From Betaproteobacteria bacterium HGW-Betaproteobacteria-4 (GTDB lineage: Bacteria > Pseudomonadota > Gammaproteobacteria > Burkholderiales > Rhodocyclaceae): 38,059 bases of DNA. A program made the position numbers and the translations under genes. The DNA lies in the NCBI GenBank assembly GCA_002840785.1, contig PHCH01000070.1:1-38059 (forward strand), given 5' to 3'. The notes beneath the pieces were generated by a model, which saw nothing but the letters and a program-made list of their open reading frames with translations, was not told where the DNA came from and ran no database searches. Below, piece by piece: positions 27,575 to 36,608 of this stretch (the first letter of the stretch is position 1; every line of letters begins with the position of its first letter).

Positions 27575-29008
27575 CTAAAAAAAGTGAAAACCAACCTGGA
27601 AGAGTTTCTCGACCTTTTTGACCAGCTTCTTGTTGGTACAAAAGACAATCACATGGTCGTCCGGCTCGATCACCGTATCGTGGTGGGCGATGACGACCTC
27701 GCCCTGCCGCTTGATGGCCGTCCAGTCATCGGTCTGGCCGACGATGACGGCCGTGTCGAAATTGCGGACCAGGGCTGCCACCGTCACCCCGTGCGGCCAG
27801 GGAACGTCACCGATGCGCTTGCCGATGATCTGCGACGTCTTGGCATCGCCATGGGCGACCAGCTCGAGCGCTTCGGCCGCGCCGCGACGCAGTGAGTGAA
27901 CTTCCGCCACGTCGCCATGCCGGACATGCGCCAGCAAGGCACCAATCGACACCTGGGCGGGCGAGATGCCGATATCGATCGGCCCGCCCTCGATCATCTC
28001 GGCATAGGCCCGCCGGTTGATCAGGGCGAGCACCCGTTGGCAACCCAGGCGCTTGGCCAGGCTACCGGACATGATGTTGTCTTCGTCGTCGTTGGTGAGC
28101 GCCAGGAAGAGGTCCATCTCGGCGATGTTCTCCCGTTCCAGCAACTCTTCGTCGGTCGCGTCGCCGAGCAGGACGAGGGTATTGTCCAGCTGGTTGGCGA
28201 TCAGCTCGGCCCGCTCCTTGCGGCCTTCGATCAGCTTGATCTCGTAGCGTTTTTCCAGCGACTTGGCGAGGCGCAGGCCGATATTGCCGCCGCCGGCAAT
28301 CATGATCCGCTCGACCGGCTTCATCATGCGCCGGAGCTGACGCATGACCGGTCGAATATGTTCGGCCGCGGCGAGCAGGAATACCTCGTCCCCAGCCTCG
28401 ACAATGGTGTCGCCCTCGGGAAAAACCGGCTGGTCCCGGCGAAAGATCGCGGCGATCCGGGCATCCATCCCGAACGGCAGGTGTTCGCGCATCTCCTTGA
28501 TCGGCCGGCCAACCAGCAAGCCGTCCTGGTAAGCCCGCACGGCCACCAGGCTCACCCTGCTCCGGGCAAAATTGAGCACCTGCAGGGCTTCCGGGAACTC
28601 GATGAGCCGGCGAATGTAGTCGGTGATCACCTGCTCCGGGCACAGCGCGAAGTCGACCGCGAAGTTCTCGGGCGTGAGCAGGCTCGCATCCTCGAGAAAG
28701 TCTTGCGAACGCAGGCGGGCAATCCGCGTCGGGACATTGAAGACACTATGCGCGAGCTTGCAGGCGACCAGATTGGCCTGGTCGCTCTGCGTCACCGCGA
28801 TGACCATGTCGGCATCGGCCGCCCCGGCATCGCGCAGGACACTGGGCGTCGCCGCGTTACCCACCACGGTGCGCAGATCGAGCTTGTCCTGGAGGGCGAG
28901 CAGACGGGGGGCGTCGAAATCGACCATCGTGATGTCGTTCTCTTCCGAAACCAGGCCTTCGGCCACGCTGGCGCCAACCTGGCCGGCGCCGAGTATGATG
29001 ACTTTCAT
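27575..29008 (-). CDS. trkA: Trk system potassium uptake regulator TrkA
   Basis: TrkA is the cytoplasmic, NAD(H)- and nucleotide-binding ring that gates TrkH. The 477-residue protein has two RCK_N-RCK_C repeats: the first starts with the Rossmann motif IILGAGQVGASVAEGL, the second with IMIAGGGNIGLRLAKSLE near residue 235. Aspartates after strand 2 (MVDFDAPR) fit NAD binding. It is encoded directly after ntrX (24-base gap) and before trkH, the usual order ntrY-ntrX-trkA-trkH in betaproteobacteria. Confidence 0.97.
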   Translation of the reverse strand: MKVIILGAGQVGASVAEGLVSEENDITMVDFDAPRLLALQDKLDLRTVVGNAATPSVLRDAGAADADMVIAVTQSDQANLVACKLAHSVFNVPTRIARLRSQDFLEDASLLTPENFAVDFALCPEQVITDYIRRLIEFPEALQVLNFARSRVSLVAVRAYQDGLLVGRPIKEMREHLPFGMDARIAAIFRRDQPVFPEGDTIVEAGDEVFLLAAAEHIRPVMRQLRRMMKPVERIMIAGGGNIGLRLAKSLEKRYEIKLIEGRKERAELIANQLDNTLVLLGDATDEELLERENIAEMDLFLALTNDDEDNIMSGSLAKRLGCQRVLALINRRAYAEMIEGGPIDIGISPAQVSIGALLAHVRHGDVAEVHSLRRGAAEALELVAHGDAKTSQIIGKRIGDVPWPHGVTVAALVRNFDTAVIVGQTDDWTAIKRQGEVVIAHHDTVIEPDDHVIVFCTNKKLVKKVEKLFQVGFHFF

Positions 29009-29032
29009 GTCTCCCCCCTGTGTCCCCGGGTT

Positions 29033-30298
29033 TTATTCGTCGCTACGTTTGCCGAGTTTGACGTCGAGCTGCTTCAGTTTCCGATAGAGATGCGTGCGTT
29101 CCAGCCCGGAACGATCGGCCAGCTTGGTCATGTTTCCGCCCTCAAGACGCAAATGGTGCTCGAAGTACATTTTTTCGAAAGCATCGCGGGCCTCGCGCAA
29201 GGGTTGGTCGAACAACGGCAGCAGGGAATGTCCTTCCGGGCTGCCGGCTATCTCGGCCGGCATGACGCGGGCTACGTCATCGCCACTGATTTCCTCTTCC
29301 AGCGAGGTGATCGCCAGATTGCGGACCAGCGCATAAAGATCGTTCCAGCTTGATTCCGGACTGCCTTTCCAGGACAGCGTGCGCAGCGAATTGAGCGCCG
29401 CGCTGGACAAGCGACGGACGGGCACCTCGCCACGTTCGACAAAATTGGTCAGCAGGAGGCTGGCAATTTCGGGCAATTCATCGCCATGTCCGGCCAGCGA
29501 TGGCATGGCCACCCAAATCTCGCCCAGGCGGTTCAACAGCTTGCTGTCCCAACCCGCTTCGCCGAGCGCCGCGGCGCTGGTCACGGTGGCGGCGATGAGC
29601 TGCAAATTGAGCTTTTCCAGACGGTCGACCGCAAACGCCAGGTTCATTTGCTGCATCTTGCCGAGCGCCGCCATATCGGGCACGAACAGGATACCGCCCG
29701 TTACCTTTTCGAGCATTTCCTGGGTCAGGGCGCTACTCACGCCCGACAGATCGAGCCACGGTGCCCGCGGCGGCTGCAGGGTGCGGGCGCAAATTTCGGC
29801 CATGCCGCCATTGGCCCCCTTGATGAGCAGGATCGGCGACTTGGCCGCCGCCTGTTCGAGACGCCGCTTGAAATCCTTGACGAAAGACAGACGGCTGAAG
29901 GCCTCCAGCGTCAGGGCCGGGCGGGCCGGCGGCTTGTCGTGCTTGAGTGCCTTCTGGACGGTGGACAGCAGCTTTTGCAGGGCGATCGGCTTTTCGAGGA
30001 AATCGAAGGCACCGAAACGCGTTGCCTCGACCGCCGTATCAATCGTGCCGTGCCCGGACATCATGACGACCGGCATGTTGAGATGCCCGGCCGCGTGCCA
30101 CTCCTTGAGCAGCGTGATGCCGTCGGTATCGGGCATCCAGATGTCGAGCAGGACCAGATCGGGGCGCAACTCGTTGCGGACCCGGCGGGCCGCCGTCGCG
30201 TTTTCGGCGACGCGCACGTCGTAGCCTTCGTCGATCAGGATTTCGGATAACAGTTCGCGTATGCCGACTTCGTCGTCAACGACCAGAATGATTGCCAT
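29033..30298 (-). CDS. ntrX: NtrX-like response regulator with a degenerate AAA+ domain
   Basis: The receiver domain is intact, with acidic pocket VVDDE and phosphorylation site D52 (LVLLDIWMPDTDG), and the C-terminus is a Fis-type helix-turn-helix (GGNMTKLADRSGLERTHLYRKLKQL). Between them the AAA+ domain has lost its working parts. Where Walker A (GESGTGKE) should be there is KGANGGMAEICA, Walker B is reduced to GGILFVPDMA, and no GAFTGA loop exists. It can therefore hardly activate sigma-54 promoters and more likely binds DNA as a phosphorylation-dependent regulator. The 421-residue gene overlaps ntrY by 23 bases; NtrY is its expected kinase. In relatives this pair responds to nitrogen or redox state. 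Confidence 0.88.
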   Translation of the reverse strand: MAIILVVDDEVGIRELLSEILIDEGYDVRVAENATAARRVRNELRPDLVLLDIWMPDTDGITLLKEWHAAGHLNMPVVMMSGHGTIDTAVEATRFGAFDFLEKPIALQKLLSTVQKALKHDKPPARPALTLEAFSRLSFVKDFKRRLEQAAAKSPILLIKGANGGMAEICARTLQPPRAPWLDLSGVSSALTQEMLEKVTGGILFVPDMAALGKMQQMNLAFAVDRLEKLNLQLIAATVTSAAALGEAGWDSKLLNRLGEIWVAMPSLAGHGDELPEIASLLLTNFVERGEVPVRRLSSAALNSLRTLSWKGSPESSWNDLYALVRNLAITSLEEEISGDDVARVMPAEIAGSPEGHSLLPLFDQPLREARDAFEKMYFEHHLRLEGGNMTKLADRSGLERTHLYRKLKQLDVKLGKRSDE

Positions 30299-32432
30299 TT
30301 TTGGCTTCCTCCGCTTTCACCAGGGGCAGGCGGATGTCGATCCGCGCGCCACCCTCGGGTGCATTGCCTATTTCGATGGTTCCGAGGTGTTCCTCGACAA
30401 TTTTCTTGACGATGGGCAGACCAAGTCCCGTGCCGCGCGCCTTGGTCGTGACATAAGGCTCGAAGATGCGCGGCAGCAATTCGACCGGAAAGCCGGGGCC
30501 ATTGTCGGCGATGGTCAGCCGGGCGTAGCGACCGGCCGGCTCGGTCTGAATCAAAATGCGTGTGGCGTCGCGGCTTTCCAGCGCGTCCTCGGCATTGCGC
30601 AGCAGGTTGTGGATGATCTGCCGCAACTGCGTGGCATCACCGAGGATGGGCGGCAAGTCGTCGGCCAGCCGGGTTTCGATCGCCGCCGACGAGCTTTCGT
30701 AGAGGCCGAGAACCTCGCCGATCAGTTCGTTAAGGTCGAGTGCGGCCACTTCCGGCGCCGGCATCCGGGCGTAGTCGCGGAAGTCGTCGACCATGCGCTT
30801 CATGGCCTGCACCTGGTTGATGATCGTCTGCGTGCCGCGCGCCAGCATGTCGGCGTCGCCGTTCGACAGCTTGTCGGCCAGCTTGAATTGCAGGCGCTCG
30901 GCCGAAAGCTGGATCGGCGTCAGCGGATTCTTGATTTCATGGGCCAGACGGCGCGCCACTTCGCCCCAGGCGGCGCTGCGTTGGGCGGCGATCAGGCGGG
31001 TGACGTCGTCAAAAACCACCACATCACCGCCGCCACTGGCTTCCGGCAAGCGCGAGCCGCGCAGCAGCAGCACTTGCGGCATGCCGTTCGGGCGCTCCAT
31101 TTCGAGCTGGGCCTGCCACTCCGCCTCGTCGGTAGCCGAGAACTGTTCGCGAATGAAGGTGCCGAGCGCTTGCTGGCGCGGCCAGTCCTCGGCCGCCGAT
31201 CCGACCAGCCCGATGAAATCGTCGCTGAGTATGGTCAGGGCGCCCTCATTGATGGTGCGCAAGACGAAATGGCGGTCGAAAACCAGCACACCGGTGGACA
31301 GGTTGGCCAGGATGGATTCGAGATAGCCGCGCGCCGATTCCAGTTCGCTCCGATGGCGCTCGGTTTCGCGCCGGGCGTCATTGAGCTGGCGGGTCATGCG
31401 GTTGAAGGATTGGGTCAGGACCCCGAGTTCGTCGCCGCTGTAGATCGCCTGGCGCGGGGAGAAGTCGCCCTGGGCCACGGCCTGCGTGCCTTCGGCCAGG
31501 ATGTAGAGAGGTGCCGCCAGGCGGCGGGCCATGACGTAAGCCAGCGCGAAGGCGCCAAACAAGGCAACGAGTACGGTCAACGTCAGGGTCAGGGCATAAA
31601 TGCGGGTCAGGCCCTCGCGCGCCAGCTGCAATTCCTGGTAGTCGCGATAGACCCCCTGAACCGCGTCGGCATCCTGGGCCAGCCCGGCCGGTACCGGCTG
31701 GGTGAGTTGCAGGATGCGCGGTTCTTCAAACATTTCCCGGGCGCTGACCGGGACCAGCACGCGCAGGTAGAGCTTGCCGCCATCGCCTTCGATGGTGCTC
31801 ACCATCTGCGTGCTGCGCGCCTGCTTCAACTGCCCCTGGCTGGGCAGTTCGGGGAGCAGGCTGGAGAGTTCGCTCGTCGCGCTCGACAGCAATTGGCCGC
31901 CGACCGAGAACAGGGCCACCGACTGGACGCCCTTTTCCTCGCGCAGGCGCAACAGGGCCGAGCGGCGCGACGATTCCTGGATGTCGGTGAGCTCGGTGGC
32001 CACGCTGCGCGCCTTCTCGCCGAGATCGAGGAGCAGCGAATCGAGCGCCGAGCGGCCTAGTTGCAAGCCGGATTCGAGCGCCTTTTCGACGCGCACGTCG
32101 AACCAGCTTTCGATGGAGCGGGTGACGAACTGGACCGACACGCCATAGACCAGCGCCCCGGGCAGCACGGCGATGACGCCGAACATGAGCATCAGGCGCA
32201 GCTTGAGCCGGGCGCCGAAGACCTGGGCCTGGTAGTCGCGCCACAAGGTGCTCAGCTGCCAGCCGACCAGACCGAGCATGGAAAGCGCCAGCACGACGTT
32301 GAGCGCGATGAGCAGCGGATAGTTGCGCGAAAAGAGGACGGTATCGGCCGCCGTGGACATCAACAGCAGGAACCACAGGATGCCGCCGATGGCCGCCGCG
32401 AACGCGCCGCCTGCCGCGACGATACGCTTCAC
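30276..32432 (-). CDS. ntrY: Membrane sensor histidine kinase NtrY
   Basis: This is the 718-residue kinase partner of NtrX. It has several N-terminal membrane segments (GGAFAAAIGGILWFLLLM and following), a periplasmic region, a further segment (LTLTLTVLVALFGAFALAYV), HAMP, a PAS domain (LESILANLSTGVLVFDRHF) and the kinase core: phosphorylated H498 in RLAHEIKNPLTPIQ, N-box NLLRNAEDAL, and G-boxes DNGPGFP and GTGLGLPI. I choose GTG at 32430-32432 because it overlaps the DUF4390 stop (GTGA) and has GGAGG seven bases upstream; a longer frame from 32477 would overlap the upstream gene by 49 bases. Confidence 0.93.
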   Translation of the reverse strand: MKRIVAAGGAFAAAIGGILWFLLLMSTAADTVLFSRNYPLLIALNVVLALSMLGLVGWQLSTLWRDYQAQVFGARLKLRLMLMFGVIAVLPGALVYGVSVQFVTRSIESWFDVRVEKALESGLQLGRSALDSLLLDLGEKARSVATELTDIQESSRRSALLRLREEKGVQSVALFSVGGQLLSSATSELSSLLPELPSQGQLKQARSTQMVSTIEGDGGKLYLRVLVPVSAREMFEEPRILQLTQPVPAGLAQDADAVQGVYRDYQELQLAREGLTRIYALTLTLTVLVALFGAFALAYVMARRLAAPLYILAEGTQAVAQGDFSPRQAIYSGDELGVLTQSFNRMTRQLNDARRETERHRSELESARGYLESILANLSTGVLVFDRHFVLRTINEGALTILSDDFIGLVGSAAEDWPRQQALGTFIREQFSATDEAEWQAQLEMERPNGMPQVLLLRGSRLPEASGGGDVVVFDDVTRLIAAQRSAAWGEVARRLAHEIKNPLTPIQLSAERLQFKLADKLSNGDADMLARGTQTIINQVQAMKRMVDDFRDYARMPAPEVAALDLNELIGEVLGLYESSSAAIETRLADDLPPILGDATQLRQIIHNLLRNAEDALESRDATRILIQTEPAGRYARLTIADNGPGFPVELLPRIFEPYVTTKARGTGLGLPIVKKIVEEHLGTIEIGNAPEGGARIDIRLPLVKAEEAKNGNHSGR

Positions 32433-32949
32433 TTGGCCTCCGCCGGCGGCACTGCCGGAAGCAGGTTGGCGGGCCACATTTTCCAGTCGGAGCCAAGGCT
32501 CCAGTCCTTGTTGCCGAGCGCGCTGATCTGGAAGGGGCGCGGCAACTGGGCTATGTCGAGGCGCAGGCGCAGCGATGCTTCGTAGGCTTCGCCGGGGCGG
32601 ACCGACTTGTCGGCCTTGTCGATGACGGTCCAGTTGCGCAGCCGGGAAAGCACCTGCATGGCTTCGGACAAGGTCGGGAAGGATTGATGCAGGCCGCCGG
32701 TCGTCAGCCGGTATTGCCGGGTCAGCGCGTGGTAGGACAGGCGATAGGTCTGGCTGCGGCTGACCAGCTTTTCATCGAGCCAGTACCAGCGCCCTGACGC
32801 GGGGTCAGTTCGAACTTGAAATCGGCCGAGAGGACATAGCCGTCGTCACTGGGCGTCAATTGCGGTTCGGCGATGTCAATTTCTGCTGCCCACGCCAAAA
32901 CGGGCACGAAGACCAGCAACGCCAACCATCGGCGCAGGTGGTCAAGCAC
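32429..32949 (-). pseudogene. DUF4390 domain protein, frameshifted by an internal deletion
   Basis: DUF4390 proteins are small exported proteins of unknown function, regularly encoded between rsmB and ntrY in betaproteobacteria. A GTG start at 32949 gives a clean signal peptide (LDHLRRWLALLVFVPVLAWA) followed by AEIDIAEPQL and ADFKFELTPR. At about 32795 the frame shifts. The continuation SGRWYWLDEKLVSRSQTYR, then LSYHALTRQYRLTTGGLHQ, is in another frame and runs undisturbed to the TGA at 32429-32431 (VPPAEAK). About 20 residues normally found between these points are missing. The stop overlaps the ntrY start and the start overlaps the rsmB end by eight bases, so the operon structure is intact. 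An alternative start is ATG 32979. Confidence 0.8.
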
Positions 32950-34201
32950 GCTTTTCGAGCAGGCAGTAGAAGAATCCATCGTGTTCAGCGGTCGGTAGTA
33001 GCTGTTCTTCGTGACAACGGTGAGCCTGCGGTTGGCGCGCCAGGAAGCGCCCGATCTGCCCGCCATTCTCGGCCGGGAAGACCGAGCAGGTGACGTAGAG
33101 CAGTTTACCGCCCGGCCGCACAACCTGCCACAGGGCATCGAGAATTCGCGCCTGTGCGGCGGCAAAGCTGGCGATGTCGGCCTCGCGGCGCAACCACTTG
33201 GCGTCGGGATTGCGGCGCACGACGCCGCTGGCCGTGCACGGGACATCGGCCAGCACCGCGTCGAAGGGCTGACCGTCCCACCAGCTCGTCGGCTTGGCGC
33301 AGTCGGCATCGACAATTTCGGCAGTCAGGCCCAGCCGCGACAAGGTCTCGGCGATGCGCCGGCAGCGGGATGGCTTCAGATCGAGCGCCAGCAGGTCGAG
33401 ATCGCTGCGCTCGAGCAGGTGCGCCGTCTTGCCGCCGGGCGCGGCGCAGGCGTCGAGCACGCGACTGCCGGCGGCCGGATCGAGCAGCGTGGCGGCCATT
33501 TGTGCCCCGGGGTCCTGCACCGAAACGAGGCCCTCGGCGAAACCCGGCAGGGCGTCGACCGGCACCGGCCTGTCGAGCGCCAGCCCGCATTCGCCGACGG
33601 GTTTGGCGGAAATGCCGGCGGCCGCCAGTTTGATCATGTAATCGTCGCGCGCAATGCGCCGGGTATTGACGCGCAGGCCCATCGGCGGCGGCCCATTGCC
33701 GGCGGCGACGACGGCCGGCCAGTCTTGCGGATAGGCGGCTTGCAACTGGGCCAGCCACCAATCCGGGTGCATGGCCGAGGCGACGGGATCGGCGGCAAAT
33801 TCGGCAGTCAGCGCCGTCTGCTGGCGCAGGAAGTTGCGCAACACGCCATTGACCAGCGCCTTGAAATTCCCGCCGGCCACTTCGCCGGCTGCCGAAACGG
33901 CCTGATCGACGACGGTGTGCGCCGCATCCGGCCGGGTTTCGAGGCGATAGATGGCGACCAGCAACAGGGCGCGCACTTCGTCGCTGGCCAGCGGTTTCTG
34001 GAGCAGCCTGGAGAGGAAGAAATCGCCGCGCCCGTAAGCGCGCAAGCTGCCGTAGACGAGATCCTGCACGGCAGGGCGGGCGGCCGGCTCGACGCGACCG
34101 AGCAGGCCGTCGGCCAGACTCTGCCCGCCGAAAACGGCGGTATCGATGCGGGAGGCCTGCAACAGGGCGTAGGCGAGTGAGTTGAGCGGCAAACTGGACA
34201 T
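32942..34201 (-). CDS. rsmB: 16S rRNA (cytosine(967)-C(5))-methyltransferase
   Basis: RsmB (Sun/Fmu) methylates C967 of 16S rRNA with S-adenosylmethionine. The 419-residue protein has the N-terminal NusB-like RNA-binding domain (ALLLVAIYRLE, VNGVLRNFLR) and the C-terminal methyltransferase. It shows motif I DACAAPGGKT, the two active-site cysteines in DVPCTASGVVRR and YVTCSVFPAEN, and DPGAQMAA. It heads the minus-strand block rsmB-DUF4390-ntrYX-trkAH. Its start is divergent from the nuclease gene at 34236, with only 34 bases between. Confidence 0.97.
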   Translation of the reverse strand: MSSLPLNSLAYALLQASRIDTAVFGGQSLADGLLGRVEPAARPAVQDLVYGSLRAYGRGDFFLSRLLQKPLASDEVRALLLVAIYRLETRPDAAHTVVDQAVSAAGEVAGGNFKALVNGVLRNFLRQQTALTAEFAADPVASAMHPDWWLAQLQAAYPQDWPAVVAAGNGPPPMGLRVNTRRIARDDYMIKLAAAGISAKPVGECGLALDRPVPVDALPGFAEGLVSVQDPGAQMAATLLDPAAGSRVLDACAAPGGKTAHLLERSDLDLLALDLKPSRCRRIAETLSRLGLTAEIVDADCAKPTSWWDGQPFDAVLADVPCTASGVVRRNPDAKWLRREADIASFAAAQARILDALWQVVRPGGKLLYVTCSVFPAENGGQIGRFLARQPQAHRCHEEQLLPTAEHDGFFYCLLEKRA

Positions 34202-34235
34202 AGGCGGGCATTATCGCACGCGGCATAATGGCCGA

Positions 34236-35123
34236 ATGCGGCAAATCCTCCTCGCCCTGCTTTTCTTTGCCGTGCCCGCGCCAGCCAGTGCCTGGAACGC
34301 GGCCGGCCACCGGCTGACCGCTGTCATCGCCTGGCAGCAGTTGTCGCCGACGACACAGACGGCGATCGGCAAAGCGCTGTCCCGCCACCCGGATTACGCG
34401 CGCTGGGTCGATAGATCGCATTCGAGCCAAGACGTCGATATTTTCGCCGAAGCCGCGACCTGGCCGGACGACATCCGCAACGACCCGCGCTTTTACGACG
34501 ACGGCCGCGAACCCGCCACGCCTGCCCTGCCCGGCCTGACCGACACGGCGCGTCACAAACGCTGGCACTACGTCGACCTGGACGCCGCCGGCCAGGTGAA
34601 AGCCGGCGAACTGGACACCCGGATCGAGCGCCTGAGCCGACTCCTACGGTCAACCGGGAAAAAGGCCGAAATTTCAAATGCCCTGCCCTGGCTGACCCAC
34701 CTCGTTGCCGACATCCACCAGCCGCTGCACGTCGGCCGCCACGGCGACGAAGGCGGCAACGAAGTCGAAATCGAAAATCCGTTCAACAAGCGCCTGCCGT
34801 TCACCAACCTGCATGTTTACTGGGACGATCTGCCCGGCCCGCCCTGGCTGCGCGGCAAACGTCTGCAGCAAAACGCGGCGCGCCTGCTCGAGAACCACCC
34901 CGCCCCAAGACAAGGCAATGTCGCGCTGTGGCGCGATGAAAGCCATCGCCTGCTCGCCGAGGCATACCCGACGACCAGCGGCAGCCTGCGGCCGATCGTC
35001 ACCGAGGATTTCCGCCAGCGCAGCCGGGCCATTGCCGAGCGCCGCATCGTCGCCGCCGGCTACCGGCTGGGCAGGCTGCTCGACGACATTTTCGGCCAGC
35101 GCGGGCCAGGCAAAACGCCCTAA
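34236..35123 (+). CDS. S1/P1-type zinc nuclease, exported
   Basis: This 295-residue protein belongs to the S1/P1 nuclease and phospholipase C fold, which cleaves single-stranded nucleic acid with three zinc ions. A signal peptide (MRQILLALLFFAVPAPASA) ends exactly before W20, so the mature N-terminal tryptophan can bind zinc, as in P1 nuclease. Further ligands are H25 (WNAAGH), TWPDDIR, RWHYVDL, HLVADIHQPLHVG and GDEGGNE. I start at ATG 34236; a longer frame from 34182 would overlap rsmB and hide the signal peptide. It may serve phosphate or nucleotide scavenging in the periplasm. The gene carries a dispersed element copy. Confidence 0.92.
   Translation: MRQILLALLFFAVPAPASAWNAAGHRLTAVIAWQQLSPTTQTAIGKALSRHPDYARWVDRSHSSQDVDIFAEAATWPDDIRNDPRFYDDGREPATPALPGLTDTARHKRWHYVDLDAAGQVKAGELDTRIERLSRLLRSTGKKAEISNALPWLTHLVADIHQPLHVGRHGDEGGNEVEIENPFNKRLPFTNLHVYWDDLPGPPWLRGKRLQQNAARLLENHPAPRQGNVALWRDESHRLLAEAYPTTSGSLRPIVTEDFRQRSRAIAERRIVAAGYRLGRLLDDIFGQRGPGKTP
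34640..34680 (+). repeat. Dispersed uptake-signal-like element, copy 6
   Basis: The core reads ACTCCTACGGTCAACCGG (two changes at the left end), followed by GAAAAA, GGCCG and AAATTTCAAAT. It lies in sense orientation in the nuclease gene, encoding LRSTGKKAEISN. Confidence 0.8.
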
Positions 35124-35132
35124 AATCGCGCC

Positions 35133-35519
35133 ATGAACGGCCTCCACCTGATCGCTGATCTTCACGACTGCCGCTGCCCCCCGGGCTTCCTGCTCGACGC
35201 GCCGGGGCTCGAATCGTTCTGCGTCGAAGCCTGCCAGCGTCACGGTCTGACCGTCGTCGGCCGGCTGTTCCATACCTTCCACGACGCCGCCGGTCAGCCG
35301 GCCGGCGTCACCGGCACTGTCGTCCTCGCCGAATCGCACCTGGCCGTGCACACCTGGCCCGAGATCGCCAGCGTCACGCTCGACGTTTATGTTTGCAACT
35401 TCAGCGGCGACAACAGCTCCAAGGCAAGTGCCCTGTTCGACGAAGTCATCGGCCGTTTCGCACCGGAGAGCCGACAGTGCACGCGCGTCGGACGCGGCCG
35501 TCTGGCACCGGCAAAGTAG
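35133..35519 (+). CDS. speD: S-adenosylmethionine decarboxylase proenzyme
   Basis: SpeD makes decarboxylated S-adenosylmethionine, the aminopropyl donor for spermidine. This is the short prokaryotic class 1B form (128 residues). Self-cleavage occurs between E67 and S68 in LAESHLAVHTWPE, which creates the pyruvoyl group. Other family residues are the catalytic histidine in the same segment and the cysteine in VYVCNFSG. It starts nine bases after the nuclease stop. A perfect 18-bp palindrome spans its stop codon. No speE follows in the window. Confidence 0.96.
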   Translation: MNGLHLIADLHDCRCPPGFLLDAPGLESFCVEACQRHGLTVVGRLFHTFHDAAGQPAGVTGTVVLAESHLAVHTWPEIASVTLDVYVCNFSGDNSSKASALFDEVIGRFAPESRQCTRVGRGRLAPAK

Positions 35520-35533
35520 CAGCCGGCTGCTAC
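35516..35533. repeat. Palindrome over the speD stop codon
   Basis: GTAGCAGCC and GGCTGCTAC form a perfect 18-bp palindrome that includes the speD stop TAG (35517-35519). No T-run follows, so it is not a classical terminator. The remaining bases up to 35609 hold only the ribosome binding site of the next gene. Confidence 0.55.
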
Positions 35534-35609
35534 CCGCCAGCCGAAAAATCCTCCGACAATCTTTCTGCCCGCCGACCATCTTGCCGGCGACATGACAAAG
35601 GAGACAAAC

Positions 35610-36191
35610 ATGGCTGCCAAGAAAATACTCATGCTGACCGGTGACTACACCGAAGATTACGAAACCATGGTGCCCTTCCAGGCACTGCTCATGGTCGGCC
35701 ACACCGTCCATGCCGCCTGCCCCGGCAAGAAGGCCGGCGAATCGGTGCGCACCGCCATTCACGACTTCGAAGGCGACCAGACCTACAGCGAAAAGCCCGG
35801 CCACAACTTCACGCTGAACGCCAGCTTCGCCGACATCCGCGCTGAAGACTACGACGCGCTGGTCATCCCCGGCGGCCGCGCCCCCGAATACCTGCGCCTC
35901 AACCCCGAGGTCCTGGCCATGGTTCGCCACTTCGCCGACACCGGCAAGCCCATCGCCGCGATCTGCCACGGGGCACAATTGCTCGCCGCAGCGGGCGTTT
36001 TGAACGGCCGTTCGTGCAGCGCCTACCCGGCTTGCGGCCCGGAAGTCCGGGCGGCCGGCGGCCAATATGCCGACATTCCGGTCGATCAGGCCCACGTCGA
36101 TGGCAATCTGGTCACCGCCCCGGCCTGGCCAGCGCACCCGGCCTGGCTGGCCAAATTTCTGCCATTGCTCGGCACCACGATTACGCTTTGA
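35610..36191 (+). CDS. DJ-1/PfpI family protein
   Basis: This 193-residue cytoplasmic protein has the class I glutamine amidotransferase-like fold of DJ-1/PfpI. The nucleophile elbow is AAICHG with C119 and H120, and the conserved acidic region near the N-terminus is DYTEDYET, where a glutamate normally contacts the cysteine. [14 protein letters not shown] is typical of the PfpI branch. Members act as stress-linked glyoxalases, deglycases or proteases, and the activity here is open. I start at ATG 35610 because AAAGGAGA lies seven bases upstream; ATG 35592 is in frame but has no such site. Confidence 0.9.
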   Translation: MAAKKILMLTGDYTEDYETMVPFQALLMVGHTVHAACPGKKAGESVRTAIHDFEGDQTYSEKPGHNFTLNASFADIRAEDYDALVIPGGRAPEYLRLNPEVLAMVRHFADTGKPIAAICHGAQLLAAAGVLNGRSCSAYPACGPEVRAAGGQYADIPVDQAHVDGNLVTAPAWPAHPAWLAKFLPLLGTTITL

Positions 36192-36245
36192 CCGACCGCC
36201 CGGGCGACATCGATCCGTCGTCGCCCGTTCCGACCAGGAGGCAGC

Positions 36246-36596
36246 ATGTGTGAAATCTACGTCAAGGCCGACCCGATGCTCTACGAGTCACGGGCCCGCT
36301 CGCTGCGCATTCATGGTTTCGTCACCAAGATCCGGCTGGAAAACCTGTTCTGGGACATCCTGGCCGAACTGGCCGGCAACGAAGGCATGACGACCAACCA
36401 GCTCATCGCCAAGCTCTACGATGAAATCGAGGTCTACCGCGGCGAAGTCGAGAACTTCGCCTCCTTCCTGCGCGTCACCTGTCTGCGTTATCTCACGCTG
36501 CGCCACCAGAAGCCGGGCGAAAGGCCCAGTCTGGCTGTCGTCGGAACGCTGCCACCGACCAGCCGCGAAATTCCGCGTCGCGTCAGCACGGCCTGA
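36246..36596 (+). CDS. Ribbon-helix-helix domain protein (RHH_4)
   Basis: This 116-residue protein has the layout of the RHH_4 family (PF13467). A strand SRSLRIHGFVTKIRLENLFW is followed by two helices (DILAELAGNEGMTTNQLIAKLYDEI) and a conserved region ENFASFLRVTCLRYL. RHH domains bind DNA as dimers through the strand, so a regulator role is likely, but the target is unknown. A strong ribosome binding site AGGAGG (36236-36241) supports the start. The gene converges with fmt, and the two stop codons share one perfect hairpin. Confidence 0.82.
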   Translation: MCEIYVKADPMLYESRARSLRIHGFVTKIRLENLFWDILAELAGNEGMTTNQLIAKLYDEIEVYRGEVENFASFLRVTCLRYLTLRHQKPGERPSLAVVGTLPPTSREIPRRVSTA

Positions 36597-36608
36597 GATT
36601 CTCAGGCC
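36590..36608. terminator. Shared hairpin over the stop codons of the RHH gene and fmt
   Basis: GGCCTGAGA (36590-36598) is inverted as TCTCAGGCC (36600-36608) around one base. The arms contain the stop of the plus-strand RHH gene (36594-36596) and of the minus-strand fmt (36602-36604). It lies between converging genes and probably terminates or protects both transcripts, although no T-run follows. Confidence 0.6.

Noticed and set aside
31571..31590. Possible eighth copy of the dispersed element (TACGGTCAAC in ntrY)
   Set aside because: It lacks the CT at the left of the core and has no A/T runs downstream; probably chance.
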